Below are positions 17,425-25,765 of a stretch of DNA of 64,000 nucleotides, piece after piece. A model generated the notes under the pieces. The model saw only the letters and a program-made list of their open reading frames with translations, was not told the origin of the DNA and ran no database searches. A program made the translations under genes and the position numbers. The stretch's first letter is position 1, and the number at the start of each line of letters is the position of its first letter. This DNA comes from Fen-178 sp049516835 (GTDB lineage Bacteria; Acidobacteriota; Terriglobia; Bryobacterales; Bryobacteraceae), in NCBI GenBank assembly GCA_049516835.1, contig JBEKSR010000004.1, forward strand, positions 1-64,000, in the 5' to 3' direction.

Positions 17425-18444
17425 CTAAAACACCTTGATCCGCATGAATTTTCGCGGATTCTGGCGGAAGTCCCGCACCGTGTCCTGTAATTCGCGGGCC
17501 AGGCCGTTGAGGTTATCGTATGCCAGCGAAGTGGTCATCGCCGGGCCGCGGTTGAAGGCGTCGACGCTCTCGATCAGCGACAGCACCTGGCGGTTCCAAT
17601 CGGCATACAAGCTGTCCGACCGCATGAACTCCGCTGTGCGAAGATCCGCGATCGAACGCCGCAGGTCCTCCGTATCGCTCCACAGCTTGTCGTACCGCGC
17701 GCTGTCGCGGAGGAGCTGGCCCGCGTCGCCCTGCCCCGATTGGAGGCGCGCCAGGCTGCGATCCAGCTCCACCAGCGGCTGGCTGATCTGCTGGTAGAGC
17801 CGGTCGGTATAAAGCTCGCGGCCCACTTCGCTGGTGGTGCTGGCCGCCGCCTGTATGCCGCTCTCGATCTGCGAGAAGCGCCTGCGCAGATCGTTATACA
17901 TCTGCTCGCCCTCGACGAGCTGTCCCAAATCGCTGCGGCCCTGCTCGATATCGTCCAGCAGGGCGCTGACGACCTTCAGTCGTTGTTTAAACTGCTCGAT
18001 ATCGAGGCTCTTCAGCAACTCCGGCGAGCCCTGGAAGCTAATCTCTCCGCCCGGGGAGACGAAGTGCCTGCTGGTTCCGCTCGAGATGTCTACAAACTTG
18101 TCGCCAATCATGGTTTCGGATGCGACTTGCGCCGTGGAATCGTCCGGGATGCTGGCCAGCCGGTCGCGCTCGACGGTCATGGTCACCTTCACGACGCGGT
18201 TGGGCTCGCTCGATCCGGAGAGGGCCACCGACCGCACTTTGCCGACGCCGATGCCATCCACCCGGACCGGCGCTCCCGCTCCCAGCCCCGTGGCATCGGG
18301 AATGTAGAGATACGTGGTGGCCCTCTCGGTCAGCAGCGTTCCCCCGGTCAGCAGGTACGCGAGTATCGAGAGGATGACCACCGCCGCCGCGGAGACGGTC
18401 AATACGCGGAACTTGGCCCAGCGGATATAGCGCGCGGACGGCAT
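17425..18444 (-). CDS. MCE-domain lipid transport protein (MlaD-like)
   Basis: A 339-residue protein with one N-terminal membrane helix (about 13-35) and an MCE domain at about 40-125, with DATGLGAGAPVRVDGIGVGKV as its signature. The rest is a long helical tail, as in MlaD/PqiB-type proteins that bind phospholipids between the two membranes. The permease (MlaE) and ATPase (MlaF) genes are not adjacent downstream, so partners must be elsewhere. Transcribed divergently from tatA. Confidence 0.85.
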   Translation of the reverse strand: MPSARYIRWAKFRVLTVSAAAVVILSILAYLLTGGTLLTERATTYLYIPDATGLGAGAPVRVDGIGVGKVRSVALSGSSEPNRVVKVTMTVERDRLASIPDDSTAQVASETMIGDKFVDISSGTSRHFVSPGGEISFQGSPELLKSLDIEQFKQRLKVVSALLDDIEQGRSDLGQLVEGEQMYNDLRRRFSQIESGIQAAASTTSEVGRELYTDRLYQQISQPLVELDRSLARLQSGQGDAGQLLRDSARYDKLWSDTEDLRRSIADLRTAEFMRSDSLYADWNRQVLSLIESVDAFNRGPAMTTSLAYDNLNGLARELQDTVRDFRQNPRKFMRIKVF

Positions 18445-18520
18445 TCACTCGGATTGTACCGCGACGGCCGGCGGTAACACGGGTTACACTGGAAGCGTCT
18501 GTGGAATAGGGAGGTAAGGA

Positions 18521-18688
18521 ATGTTCGAATCCATCGGTTGGCCGGAGTTGTTGGTGATCCTCGCGGTCGCTACGCTGTTGTTTGGAGGGAAGAAGATCCC
18601 GGAAGTGGCCAAGGGGCTTGGCGAGGGCATACGCAACTTTAAGACCGCATTGAAAGGCGACACTGAAAACGACGCCGAAAAGACCTGA
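18521..18688 (+). CDS. tatA: Twin-arginine translocase subunit TatA/E
   Basis: A 55-residue protein: a short N-terminal helix (WPELLVILAVATLLFGG) followed by the amphipathic KKIPEVAKGLGEGIRNFK segment with the FGxKK(L/I)PE motif of TatA. Forms the pore of the folded-protein export path. The start is the ATG at 18521, with GGGAGGTAAGG just upstream. It is shorter than E. coli TatA (89) but of usual length for this phylum. tatB and tatC are not in the window. Confidence 0.95.
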   Translation: MFESIGWPELLVILAVATLLFGGKKIPEVAKGLGEGIRNFKTALKGDTENDAEKT

Positions 18689-18693
18689 CCGCC

Positions 18694-18945
18694 GTGAAGA
18701 TCCGATCCAGAAAGTTCGAAGGCCGTTGCTCCAGGCACAAGCGATATAATCCCGCCATCGACGGGCAAGGCGGCATCCGGGGCGGTTGCCCGCGGTGCAA
18801 CCTGCTTTTCGATATTTGGGAAGCCTCCCTCAAGCTGAATCAGTTGATCCGCAGGTTCGACCCCAACCTCGACGATCTCCAGCGGCCGTCCCCGCGCAAG
18901 CCGCCCGCGCACGACCCGCGCCAGTTGAGTTTGATTGTGGAGTGA
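18694..18945 (+). CDS. Small Cys/His protein, possible zinc ribbon
   Basis: An 83-residue protein with a GTG start five bases after the tatA stop, so probably in the same transcript. Residues 12-35 contain C12, H15, C32 and C35 (RCSRHKRYNP ... GGCPRC), spaced as in a zinc-binding knuckle pair. The C-terminal half is helical, then Pro/Arg-rich. No known function. Conservation of the CxxH and CxxC pairs would support metal binding. Confidence 0.7.
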   Translation: MKIRSRKFEGRCSRHKRYNPAIDGQGGIRGGCPRCNLLFDIWEASLKLNQLIRRFDPNLDDLQRPSPRKPPAHDPRQLSLIVE

Positions 18946-18946
18946 C

Positions 18947-19031
18947 GGGGGACAGGCCATCGTTTCTTGAGGCTTGTCAACCCTCGCCAAAGCAGGGCTG
19001 GTTGACAGACGACAAAAAGCGATCGTCTGTC
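18947..19031. repeat. Nested palindromic element ending hpnD
   Basis: Contains a 9 bp hairpin GACAGACGA/TCGTCTGTC (19004-19031) touching the hpnD stop, an inner GTCAACC/GGTTGAC pair (18976-19005), and a first half GGGACAGGCCATCG that matches the unit after uvrA (54499). It lies between convergent genes and could serve as a terminator for hpnD. Confidence 0.65.
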
Positions 19032-19868
19032 CTACGAAACCAGCGCGCGCGCCACGATCCAGGACTTCTCCAGAACCGAGAGCCGCACGCGGCGCGAGAG
19101 CACGTCGTAACCGCTGCTCTCGATCCGCTCGAGCAGCCGCGAGTAGATTGAAATCAGCGCCCACAGCGACCGCCGGCTGCGGGGGTGAATCAGGTCCAGC
19201 AGCGGCCGCGATGCCTCGTAGTAGGCGCGCGCCCGCGCCGTTTCGTGCCGCATCAACTCCAGAAAGGCCGCGTTGCGCTTCCCCGCGCGCAGGTCCTCTT
19301 CGCTCACGCCAAAGCGCCGCAGATCTTCGGCAGGCAGATACATGCGGCCGCGATCCGCGTCTTCGCGGATGTCCCGCAGAATGTTCGTCAGTTGGAAGGC
19401 TACGCCGCACTGTTCGGCCAGAGGCAAGGCCGTGGGCGTGTCGAAGCCGAAGATGTGGATGGTGGTCAGCCCCACCACCGAGGCTACTTGATAGCAATAG
19501 CGCTGGAGTTGGTCGAACGTTTGGAAGCGGCGCGGCTCCAGGTCCGAAACCACGCCATCGATCATGGCGCGGAAATAGTCGTGCGGGATGCCGAAGCGGC
19601 GAACCGTGTGATGGAACGCCGGCCAGACGGGATGCCCGCTGAAACGGCCCTCCAGCGCATCCTCGAGCTCCCCCCGCCAGCGTTCGATGGCCGCGCGCGT
19701 GGCGCCGGGCTCGTCGCTCAGATCGTCGCAATAGCGCATGAAGGCATAGATGGCGCACATGGCTTTGCGCTGTTGCGCCGACAGCAGCAGGAACGAGTAG
19801 TAGAAGTTCTGGGCGCGGGTTCGGGCCACGCGCCGGCAGTGCTCGTAGGATTGCTCGACTGCGTTCAT
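19032..19868 (-). CDS. hpnD: Presqualene diphosphate synthase HpnD
   Basis: A 278-residue member of the squalene/phytoene synthase family. The two Mg-binding motifs are present: MRYCDDLSDE near 44-53 and NILRDIREDADRGRMYLP near 162. Known chemistry: joins two farnesyl diphosphates to presqualene diphosphate. It is the last gene of the hopanoid operon; its ATG overlaps the hpnC stop (ATGA). hpnC and hpnD are usually followed by hpnE, which is not found here. Confidence 0.9.
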   Translation of the reverse strand: MNAVEQSYEHCRRVARTRAQNFYYSFLLLSAQQRKAMCAIYAFMRYCDDLSDEPGATRAAIERWRGELEDALEGRFSGHPVWPAFHHTVRRFGIPHDYFRAMIDGVVSDLEPRRFQTFDQLQRYCYQVASVVGLTTIHIFGFDTPTALPLAEQCGVAFQLTNILRDIREDADRGRMYLPAEDLRRFGVSEEDLRAGKRNAAFLELMRHETARARAYYEASRPLLDLIHPRSRRSLWALISIYSRLLERIESSGYDVLSRRVRLSVLEKSWIVARALVS

Positions 19869-20803
19869 CGGACCGCCCGCGAGAAGGCCATGCGTGCCAG
19901 CGATCCCAGAAGCAGCCGCACGCGCTCCGCCTTCGAAATGGCGGGCCGCGCAGCCAGCACGTCGTAGTCTCGCCGTGCGATTTTATCCAGCACCCGCATG
20001 CCCCCGCGGCTAAACAAATCCAGATCCAGCGCCAGCCGCCGGTCCACCATTCTGGAGAGCGGCAACCCTTCCAGGAACAACTCGCGCGCTTTCTCCACCG
20101 CTTCCCGCATCACTTCGCGAAAGGCCGGCGTGAACCGCCGCGCGCACAGTTCTTCGACTGTGTAGCCGTGCCGCTCGATCGTCTCGAGCGGAATGTAGAC
20201 GCGGTCCTTGAGCAGGTCCACCGTCACGTCCTGCCAGAAGTTGGCGAGTTGCAGGGCCGTGCAGGTGGCGTCCGAGAGCCGCTGCCGCTCGGCGTCGGAG
20301 TAGCCGCAGAGGTGCAGCACCAGGCGGCCCACGGGGTTCGCGGAATAGCGGCAATAACCGAAAAGATCTTCCCAATCGCGGTATCGGGCGACGGTCTGGT
20401 CCTGGACGAACGCCTGGATGAGGTCCGCGAAAGGCTGCCGCGGAATGGCGTACTTCCGCACGGTCCCCATGAGCGCCACGAAAACCGGGTGCGTGGCACG
20501 GCCCGCGTACATGGCGTCGAGTTCCGCGCGCCACCATCCCAGCAGCTTGAGGCTTTCGGCGCGGTCGCCCATCTCGTCGCCCAGGTCGTCGGCCCAGCGG
20601 CAATAGGCGTACACATTGTAGAAATCCTGGCGCAACCGCCGGGGAAGCAGAAAGGTCGCCACGTGAAAGTTCTCGTAGTGACGCCGGGCCAGCCAGCGGG
20701 TATAAGCTCCGGCTTCCTCGGCGGCGTACGGGGTGCGAAGGGCCTCCGGCGACCTCACGAAGTCGGCCGGAAGCAGAAACGCGCGCGGTCCCACGCTCGG
20801 CAC
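19865..20803 (-). CDS. hpnC: Hydroxysqualene synthase HpnC
   Basis: A 312-residue paralog of HpnD with YCRWADDLGDEMGD and NFWQDVTVDLLKDRVYIP as the two Asp-rich motifs. HpnC converts presqualene diphosphate to hydroxysqualene. The start is a GTG directly after the stop of the dehydrogenase gene; no strong ribosome site is seen, so coupling is likely. Assignment as HpnC and not HpnD rests on the WADD(L)GDE form and on gene order. Confidence 0.88.
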   Translation of the reverse strand: MPSVGPRAFLLPADFVRSPEALRTPYAAEEAGAYTRWLARRHYENFHVATFLLPRRLRQDFYNVYAYCRWADDLGDEMGDRAESLKLLGWWRAELDAMYAGRATHPVFVALMGTVRKYAIPRQPFADLIQAFVQDQTVARYRDWEDLFGYCRYSANPVGRLVLHLCGYSDAERQRLSDATCTALQLANFWQDVTVDLLKDRVYIPLETIERHGYTVEELCARRFTPAFREVMREAVEKARELFLEGLPLSRMVDRRLALDLDLFSRGGMRVLDKIARRDYDVLAARPAISKAERVRLLLGSLARMAFSRAVR

Positions 20804-21844
20804 CTACGGAACAATCGCCGTCTTCAGGTGGCCGTTGTGGCTCATCAGGTGGCGCATCACTTCCAGGAGGTTGGTCAGCGGTTCTTCGCGATTGACGAAG
20901 AAGGCGGCCGTGATGTGTCCCGCGCAAACCAGGTCGAGCGCCTTCTGGATGTACGCCGGGGTATGGTGGAAGCTGGCCTTGCAGGTGATTTCGGAGTAGT
21001 GCAGCAGCGCCGTGTCGAGACTGACCTTGCTGTCGTTAGGGCAGCCGCCGAAGAAATTCACCGTGCCGCCGCGCCGCACCATGTCCACCGCCCACTGCCA
21101 GGTCTGGGGCTTGCCCACGGCTTCGATGGCAATGTCCACGCCGCGGCCGTGGGTCAGACCGCGGATGGCGCTCAAGGGGTTGGTGTCGCCTTCCACCGCG
21201 ATCAATTCGTCCACGCCGAGCGCGGCCGCCCGTTCAAGCTGGGACCGGCGCCGGCCCACCGCGATCACGCGGCAGCCATACAGCTTCGCCAGCTTCGCGA
21301 ACATCAAGCCGATGGATCCCAGCCCAATGATGGCGATGGTGTCGCCTTCCCGCGGAGCGGTCTCTTCGAAACCGCGAACCACGCAGGCCAGCGGCTCCAC
21401 CAGCGCCGCGTCGCTATATCCCACGTGGCCGGGAATGAGATAGGTATTACCTTCGACGATGCGGGCCGGAATCCGGATGTATTCCGCGTAGGCGCCGTTG
21501 TTGAACAGCAGGTCTTCGCACAGATTCTGCAACCCGCGCCGACAGAAAAAACACTCCTCGCAGGGGGCCGAGTTGGCCGCCACCACGCGCTGCCCAATCG
21601 AAAACTTCGTGACATCCTCGCCTACCGCGACTATATCGCCGGCCAGTTCATGCCCGAACACAGCCGGGGGCACAATCATTCGGGCGTGATATCCACGGCT
21701 AAAAACCTTGACATCGGTGCCGCAGGTCAACGCCACCTTCACTCGTACGAGAATGTCTCCGCAGTCAATTGTCGGAACGGCTACCGGCTCCACCTGCAAG
21801 TGTTCTTTACCGTAAAGCACGGCAGCCATCATGTGGCTATTCAC
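20804..21844 (-). CDS. Zinc-dependent medium-chain dehydrogenase 1
   Basis: A 346-residue MDR-family oxidoreductase. The catalytic zinc ligands fit CGTDVK and GHELAG; the structural zinc site is CEECFFCRRGLQNLC; the NAD(P)-binding loop is IIGLGSIGLMFAKLA. It resembles sorbitol/threonine-type dehydrogenases. The GTG at 21844 overlaps the stop of dehydrogenase 2 (TAGTG) with GAGGTGG upstream, which decides the start. It lies inside the hopanoid operon, so a sugar-like or long-chain polyol side chain is a plausible substrate. Confidence 0.85.
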   Translation of the reverse strand: MNSHMMAAVLYGKEHLQVEPVAVPTIDCGDILVRVKVALTCGTDVKVFSRGYHARMIVPPAVFGHELAGDIVAVGEDVTKFSIGQRVVAANSAPCEECFFCRRGLQNLCEDLLFNNGAYAEYIRIPARIVEGNTYLIPGHVGYSDAALVEPLACVVRGFEETAPREGDTIAIIGLGSIGLMFAKLAKLYGCRVIAVGRRRSQLERAAALGVDELIAVEGDTNPLSAIRGLTHGRGVDIAIEAVGKPQTWQWAVDMVRRGGTVNFFGGCPNDSKVSLDTALLHYSEITCKASFHHTPAYIQKALDLVCAGHITAAFFVNREEPLTNLLEVMRHLMSHNGHLKTAIVP

Positions 21845-22899
21845 TATGACCACCTCTGTGGCTGAACGATTATTTTCAAAGATTTAGCTCCTGGATGCAA
21901 TGCCAAATCGATTCCTGAACGAATTTTAACCAAAGGCAAACGGTGAGAGATCAGCTCCTCCACCGGGATTTCGCCGCCAAAAACCAGCTTCGCGGACTCC
22001 GCTTGCAGGTCCACTGATGCACTATAGCACCCCAAGAGGCTGCGTTCACCTACGCAGATGTCCGCCCCCGAGGCTTCGATGCGTTCCGTAGCCGAAGTTT
22101 GGGCAAAAAGCAGGATGCGCGAGCCGGGACGCGAGCAAGCCATCGCCTGGTCGACGATCCCGCGGGCGGAAACCGCCACAATCACCAGGTCCGCGCCGCG
22201 TCCCTCCGTGAGGCGCTTGACTTCCGAGGCGACATCCATCGTGCGGGGGTCCCAGGTGAATTGCGCGCCGCACCGCGCCGCAATACGCAATCGCTCGCCG
22301 ATGGTATCGGTGGCCGCGATGCGGGCGCCCCTGCGATTCACCAGCATGGTGAACATCAGTCCGATAGGCCCCTGCCCCAGGATGACCACGAAATCTTCCG
22401 GCTGCGGATCGCATTGCACCACAGCCTTCAGGCACGTGTTCAGCGGCTCTACCAGAGTGGCGCGCTCAAAGGAAACTCCGCCGGGGATTGTCTCGACACC
22501 GCGCTCCACAATCCAGTCCATTACCCGCACGTATTGCGCAAACCCTCCCCCCGCCGGCTCGAAGCCCGCCGAAATGCCGACTTTCCTGTACACCGGGCAC
22601 TGCGCGTAAATCTTGCGCCGGCAATAGAAGCATTCCAGGCACGGGATGTGATGAAATGCCACCACCCGGTCGCCCGGCCGGTATTTCGTGACGCCAGCCC
22701 CCACCGCCGCCACGACTCCCGCGGTCTCGTGCCCGTACACCCGCGGTGGCGCCAGCAGGTTGTGCTCGATCTTCTTGAGGTCGGTGTGACAGATGCCACA
22801 AGCTTCCACCCGTATCAGCATCTCGCCAGGCCCGATCGCGGGCGTAGGGATCTCCTCGATGCTGACCACGCTCTGTCCGCGGTAGACGGCTGCGTGCAT
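21844..22899 (-). CDS. Zinc-dependent medium-chain dehydrogenase 2
   Basis: A 351-residue MDR-family oxidoreductase with CGICHTD and YGHETAG (catalytic zinc), CLECFYCRRKIYAQC (structural zinc) and ILGQGPIGLMFTML (dinucleotide binding). Related to the next gene but well diverged. The ATG at 22899 is 22 bases after the hpnG stop; an in-frame TTG at 22941 would overlap hpnG. Two such genes between hpnG and hpnC are a distinctive feature of this operon. Substrate unknown; see findings. Confidence 0.85.
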   Translation of the reverse strand: MHAAVYRGQSVVSIEEIPTPAIGPGEMLIRVEACGICHTDLKKIEHNLLAPPRVYGHETAGVVAAVGAGVTKYRPGDRVVAFHHIPCLECFYCRRKIYAQCPVYRKVGISAGFEPAGGGFAQYVRVMDWIVERGVETIPGGVSFERATLVEPLNTCLKAVVQCDPQPEDFVVILGQGPIGLMFTMLVNRRGARIAATDTIGERLRIAARCGAQFTWDPRTMDVASEVKRLTEGRGADLVIVAVSARGIVDQAMACSRPGSRILLFAQTSATERIEASGADICVGERSLLGCYSASVDLQAESAKLVFGGEIPVEELISHRLPLVKIRSGIDLALHPGAKSLKIIVQPQRWS

Positions 22900-22921
22900 C
22901 GTTTCCGGTACAACGCTCGAG

Positions 22922-23611
22922 TCAGAATCGGCAGTCGGCAAAAAAATCCCCCAGGACGCGCGCGGCCCGGACTGCTCGCTGCCGCAGCCGGCACAATTCC
23001 GGCAGCCGGGCCAAAGGGCGGCGCAATGTTTCTCTTAGAACTACCATTGTATCGAAGTGGCCGTCCGCGCGCAGGGCCGCATTGAAGTCATTCGCCATAG
23101 TTTCGCCCGCCAGATCGGTTACCGCCCGAACGCAATAGAACGGCAAGCCGCGAGCTTGGGCGCGCGCGGCCACTCCAGCGGCCTCCATTTCCACCACGAT
23201 CGCTCCACCGGCGCGCAGACGGCGCTTTTCCTCCGCCGTTTGCGCTACCCGGTCAATCGAGCAAACCACGCCGGCATGGTGGGGGGACGCGGTAGCAACC
23301 GGCAGGGCTTCGTAGCGGCGGTCCGCCGCCGCCACGCTGGTTCCCACCACCACGTCCGCCACGCCGAGCTGAGGGTCGAGCGCGCCGCAAAACCCCGTGC
23401 TGATGATGGCGTCGGGCTGGAACACCTCGCACGCGGCGTCCACGGCGGAGGCCGCGCGCCGGGCGCCGACGCCATTGGCAACCAGCAGCAACTCATGGCC
23501 GCCCAGTTGGGCGAAACGCGCCCAGTCCACGGGTAACCGCGCCGGATGCGATCCTGCCCCACGCAGGCCACGGAACTCCGTGGGGGCGGATGCGATCAGC
23601 AGCAGTCTCAT
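22922..23611 (-). CDS. hpnG: Hopanoid nucleoside phosphorylase HpnG
   Basis: A 229-residue protein of the nucleoside phosphorylase/nucleosidase fold, with STGFCGALDP, IVVEMEAAGVAARA and VRAVTDLAGE. HpnG removes adenine from adenosylhopane to give ribosylhopane (or its phosphate). The ATG at 23611 overlaps the hpnA stop (ATGA); the frame open to 23806 would extend far into hpnA with unlikely sequence. Confidence 0.88.
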   Translation of the reverse strand: MRLLLIASAPTEFRGLRGAGSHPARLPVDWARFAQLGGHELLLVANGVGARRAASAVDAACEVFQPDAIISTGFCGALDPQLGVADVVVGTSVAAADRRYEALPVATASPHHAGVVCSIDRVAQTAEEKRRLRAGGAIVVEMEAAGVAARAQARGLPFYCVRAVTDLAGETMANDFNAALRADGHFDTMVVLRETLRRPLARLPELCRLRQRAVRAARVLGDFFADCRF

Positions 23612-24576
23612 GCGGTTCTCTGGAACCACTCCACGGCGCGGGCCAGCGCCGTCTCCGCCGGACCGGGCTTCCAACCCAATTCGCGCCGCGCCTTCTCGTG
23701 CGTCACCCACATCTTCTTCTTGGCCATGCGGACCCCATTCAGGGGTACGCGGGGCGGCGTTCCGGTGACCTCCGCCCATGCTGTGCTGCACGCGCCCGCG
23801 CACCACGCCACCGCGTACGGCAGCCGCATGGTGGGCGCCTTGCGGCCCGTAATCTTCGCCAGCTTCGCGAAAATCTCCGCCAGCGTCAAATTCTCGGACC
23901 CCAGAATGTACCGCTCTCCCGTCCGGCCGCGTTCGCAGGCCAGCAGGTGCCCCGCGGCGACATCGCGCGCGTCCACTACGTTCAGCCCCGTGTCGATGAA
24001 CGCCGGCATGCCGCCACTTAGAAAGTCGGCCACGATCTGGCCGGTGGGAGTGGGCTTCACGTCATGATCGCCAATCGGCGCCGTGGGGTTCACCGTCACC
24101 ACCGGAAGCCCGCCGCGCGCGAACTCGAGCGCCACCTGCTCCGCCAGAAACTTCGAGCGCTTGTAGTCACCCACCATGTCTTCGAGCGAGACGGGAGTGT
24201 CCTCGTTCCCGATGCCGCCATGCGGAATCCCGATGCACCCCACGGAGCTGGTATAGACCACGCGCTCGACGCCGGCGCTCTTGGCGGCTGCGAGCATATT
24301 GCGTGTGCCATCCACGTTCGACTGGTACAGCTCGCCGGGATGCCTGGCCCACAGCCGGTAGTCCGCGGCGACGTGGAAGAGCAGGCCGCAACCGGCCACG
24401 GCGCGTTCCAGCGAGGCGGGGTCGCGCAGATCGCCGGTGACGCATTCCACATCCAGCTCCGCGACGCGGCTGCCCGCGCGCACCAGGGCGCGAACCGCGT
24501 ACCCGCGCTCGCGAAGTTGGCGGGCGACGTGCCATCCGAGGAACCCGGAGGCTCCCGTGACCAGAACAGGTTTCAT
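23608..24576 (-). CDS. hpnA: Hopanoid-associated sugar epimerase HpnA
   Basis: A 322-residue short-chain dehydrogenase/epimerase of extended type. The NAD site is VTGASGFLGWHVA at residues 6-18, and the usual YxxxK is present as DYKRSKF near 142. Hopanoid clusters commonly carry this gene (HpnA), but its exact reaction in side-chain assembly is not settled. Followed directly by hpnG. A palindromic element separates it from hpnH, the only gap of note inside the operon. Confidence 0.88.
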   Translation of the reverse strand: MKPVLVTGASGFLGWHVARQLRERGYAVRALVRAGSRVAELDVECVTGDLRDPASLERAVAGCGLLFHVAADYRLWARHPGELYQSNVDGTRNMLAAAKSAGVERVVYTSSVGCIGIPHGGIGNEDTPVSLEDMVGDYKRSKFLAEQVALEFARGGLPVVTVNPTAPIGDHDVKPTPTGQIVADFLSGGMPAFIDTGLNVVDARDVAAGHLLACERGRTGERYILGSENLTLAEIFAKLAKITGRKAPTMRLPYAVAWCAGACSTAWAEVTGTPPRVPLNGVRMAKKKMWVTHEKARRELGWKPGPAETALARAVEWFQRTA

Positions 24577-24591
24577 GTTAGAGCGGCGATC

Positions 24592-24632
24592 GCCCGCAAG
24601 CGGGCAATGGGCAAGTTAAAGCATGCCCCACC
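24592..24632. repeat. Palindromic element between hpnH and hpnA
   Basis: A GCCCGC/GCGGGC hairpin (24592-24605) is followed by a GGGCAAGTTAAAGC + ATGCCCCACC unit (24609-24632), the inverse of the unit at 4908-4931. It sits in the only sizeable gap of the hopanoid operon and may lower or stabilise expression of downstream genes. Confidence 0.65.
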
Positions 24633-25762
24633 TATCGCAATGTCCATGCCAGCATCTTCAAATTGTCGGCCAACCCGGCGTTGATGCCTAACGCGGCGGA
24701 AGGCTCAAACCCGCAGTGCACCATGCAGTGCTCGCAGCGAGGATCGTTGCCTGGGCCGTAGCTCTCCCAAGGCGTCTCGGTCATCAGCTCCGCGAAGGTC
24801 TTGTAGTGCCCGTCCGTGATCAGGTAGCACGGGCCTTTCCAGCCCTTCACATTGTAGGTCGGGTTGCCCCAGGCGGTGCAGGGCAGCTCGCGCTCGCCCT
24901 TCAGGAATTCCAGGTACATGGGCGTCTGATGCACCGCATACTTCGCGGCGATGCGATCGATGTCCTTGAACTTCTCGTGCACGTCTTCGCGGGTCAAGAA
25001 GATTTCCCGGTCGTCCACGGCGGAGTACCCGTACCCCGGCGCAATCTGGTGGCCGTCCACGTGGAACTGCCGGAGATACTCGAACAGCTCTTCGATCTCC
25101 CGCATGTCCGTCTCTTTATAGACGGTGGTGTTGGTGCACACCTGGAAACCCGCGGCCTTGGCGGCCTGGATGCCCTGGATGGCTTCCCGGAATACGCCTT
25201 CGCGCTCGACGCACAGGTCGTGGGTCTTCTCCAAGCCGTCCAGGTGGACGTTGAAGTAGAAGCGCCGGTGCGGCCGGAATTCCCTCAGGCGTCTCTTGAT
25301 GAACATGCCGTTGGTGCAGAGGTAGATGTGCCGGTTGCGCTCGAGTATCCCCGCCGCCAGATCGCCGATCTGCGGATACATCAGGGGCTCGCCGCCGCAA
25401 ATCGAGACCACCGGCGCGCCGCATTCGTCCACGGCGAGCAGGCACTCCTCGAGCGGCACCCGCTCCCCGATGCTCGATTCGTACTCGCGAATGCGCCCGC
25501 ACCCCGTGCACGTCAGGTTGCAAGCGTGCAGCGGCTCGAGCATCAGCACGATCGGGAAACGCTTGCCGATCATGGGATGCGGCGGGCGGGCCCTGGGGGC
25601 GGGCCCAGAGGGCACCCCGCCGGTCTTGGGCGGCAGAACACGGAACGGGTTGGATCGGCCGGCATCCGGCGCGGCGTTCTTCTGCCACTCCGGGCGGGGC
25701 CGCATCTTGTTCCTGATGATGTATCCGGCCAGGCCGGCGGTCATGGCGATCGGAAACTTCAT
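24632..25762 (-). CDS. hpnH: Radical SAM adenosylhopane synthase HpnH
   Basis: A 376-residue radical SAM enzyme. The cluster motif CNLTCTGC (CX3CX2C) is near residue 81, then SICGGEPLMYP and a C-terminal Cys cluster (CEHCMVHC). HpnH joins 5'-deoxyadenosyl to diploptene to form adenosylhopane, the first side-chain step. Residues about 25-65, between the N-terminal helix and KRFPIVLMLEP, are an extra Pro/Ala-rich stretch, part of it encoded by a dispersed 18-base repeat (25602-25619). The frame is intact and the catalytic core complete. Confidence 0.93.
   Translation of the reverse strand: MKFPIAMTAGLAGYIIRNKMRPRPEWQKNAAPDAGRSNPFRVLPPKTGGVPSGPAPRARPPHPMIGKRFPIVLMLEPLHACNLTCTGCGRIREYESSIGERVPLEECLLAVDECGAPVVSICGGEPLMYPQIGDLAAGILERNRHIYLCTNGMFIKRRLREFRPHRRFYFNVHLDGLEKTHDLCVEREGVFREAIQGIQAAKAAGFQVCTNTTVYKETDMREIEELFEYLRQFHVDGHQIAPGYGYSAVDDREIFLTREDVHEKFKDIDRIAAKYAVHQTPMYLEFLKGERELPCTAWGNPTYNVKGWKGPCYLITDGHYKTFAELMTETPWESYGPGNDPRCEHCMVHCGFEPSAALGINAGLADNLKMLAWTLR
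25602..25619. repeat. Copy 2 of the 18-base dispersed repeat, inside hpnH
   Basis: Exact match to 8022-8039. It encodes GVPSGP on the minus strand within the extra N-terminal segment of HpnH. Confidence 0.7.
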
Positions 25763-25765
25763 GAG

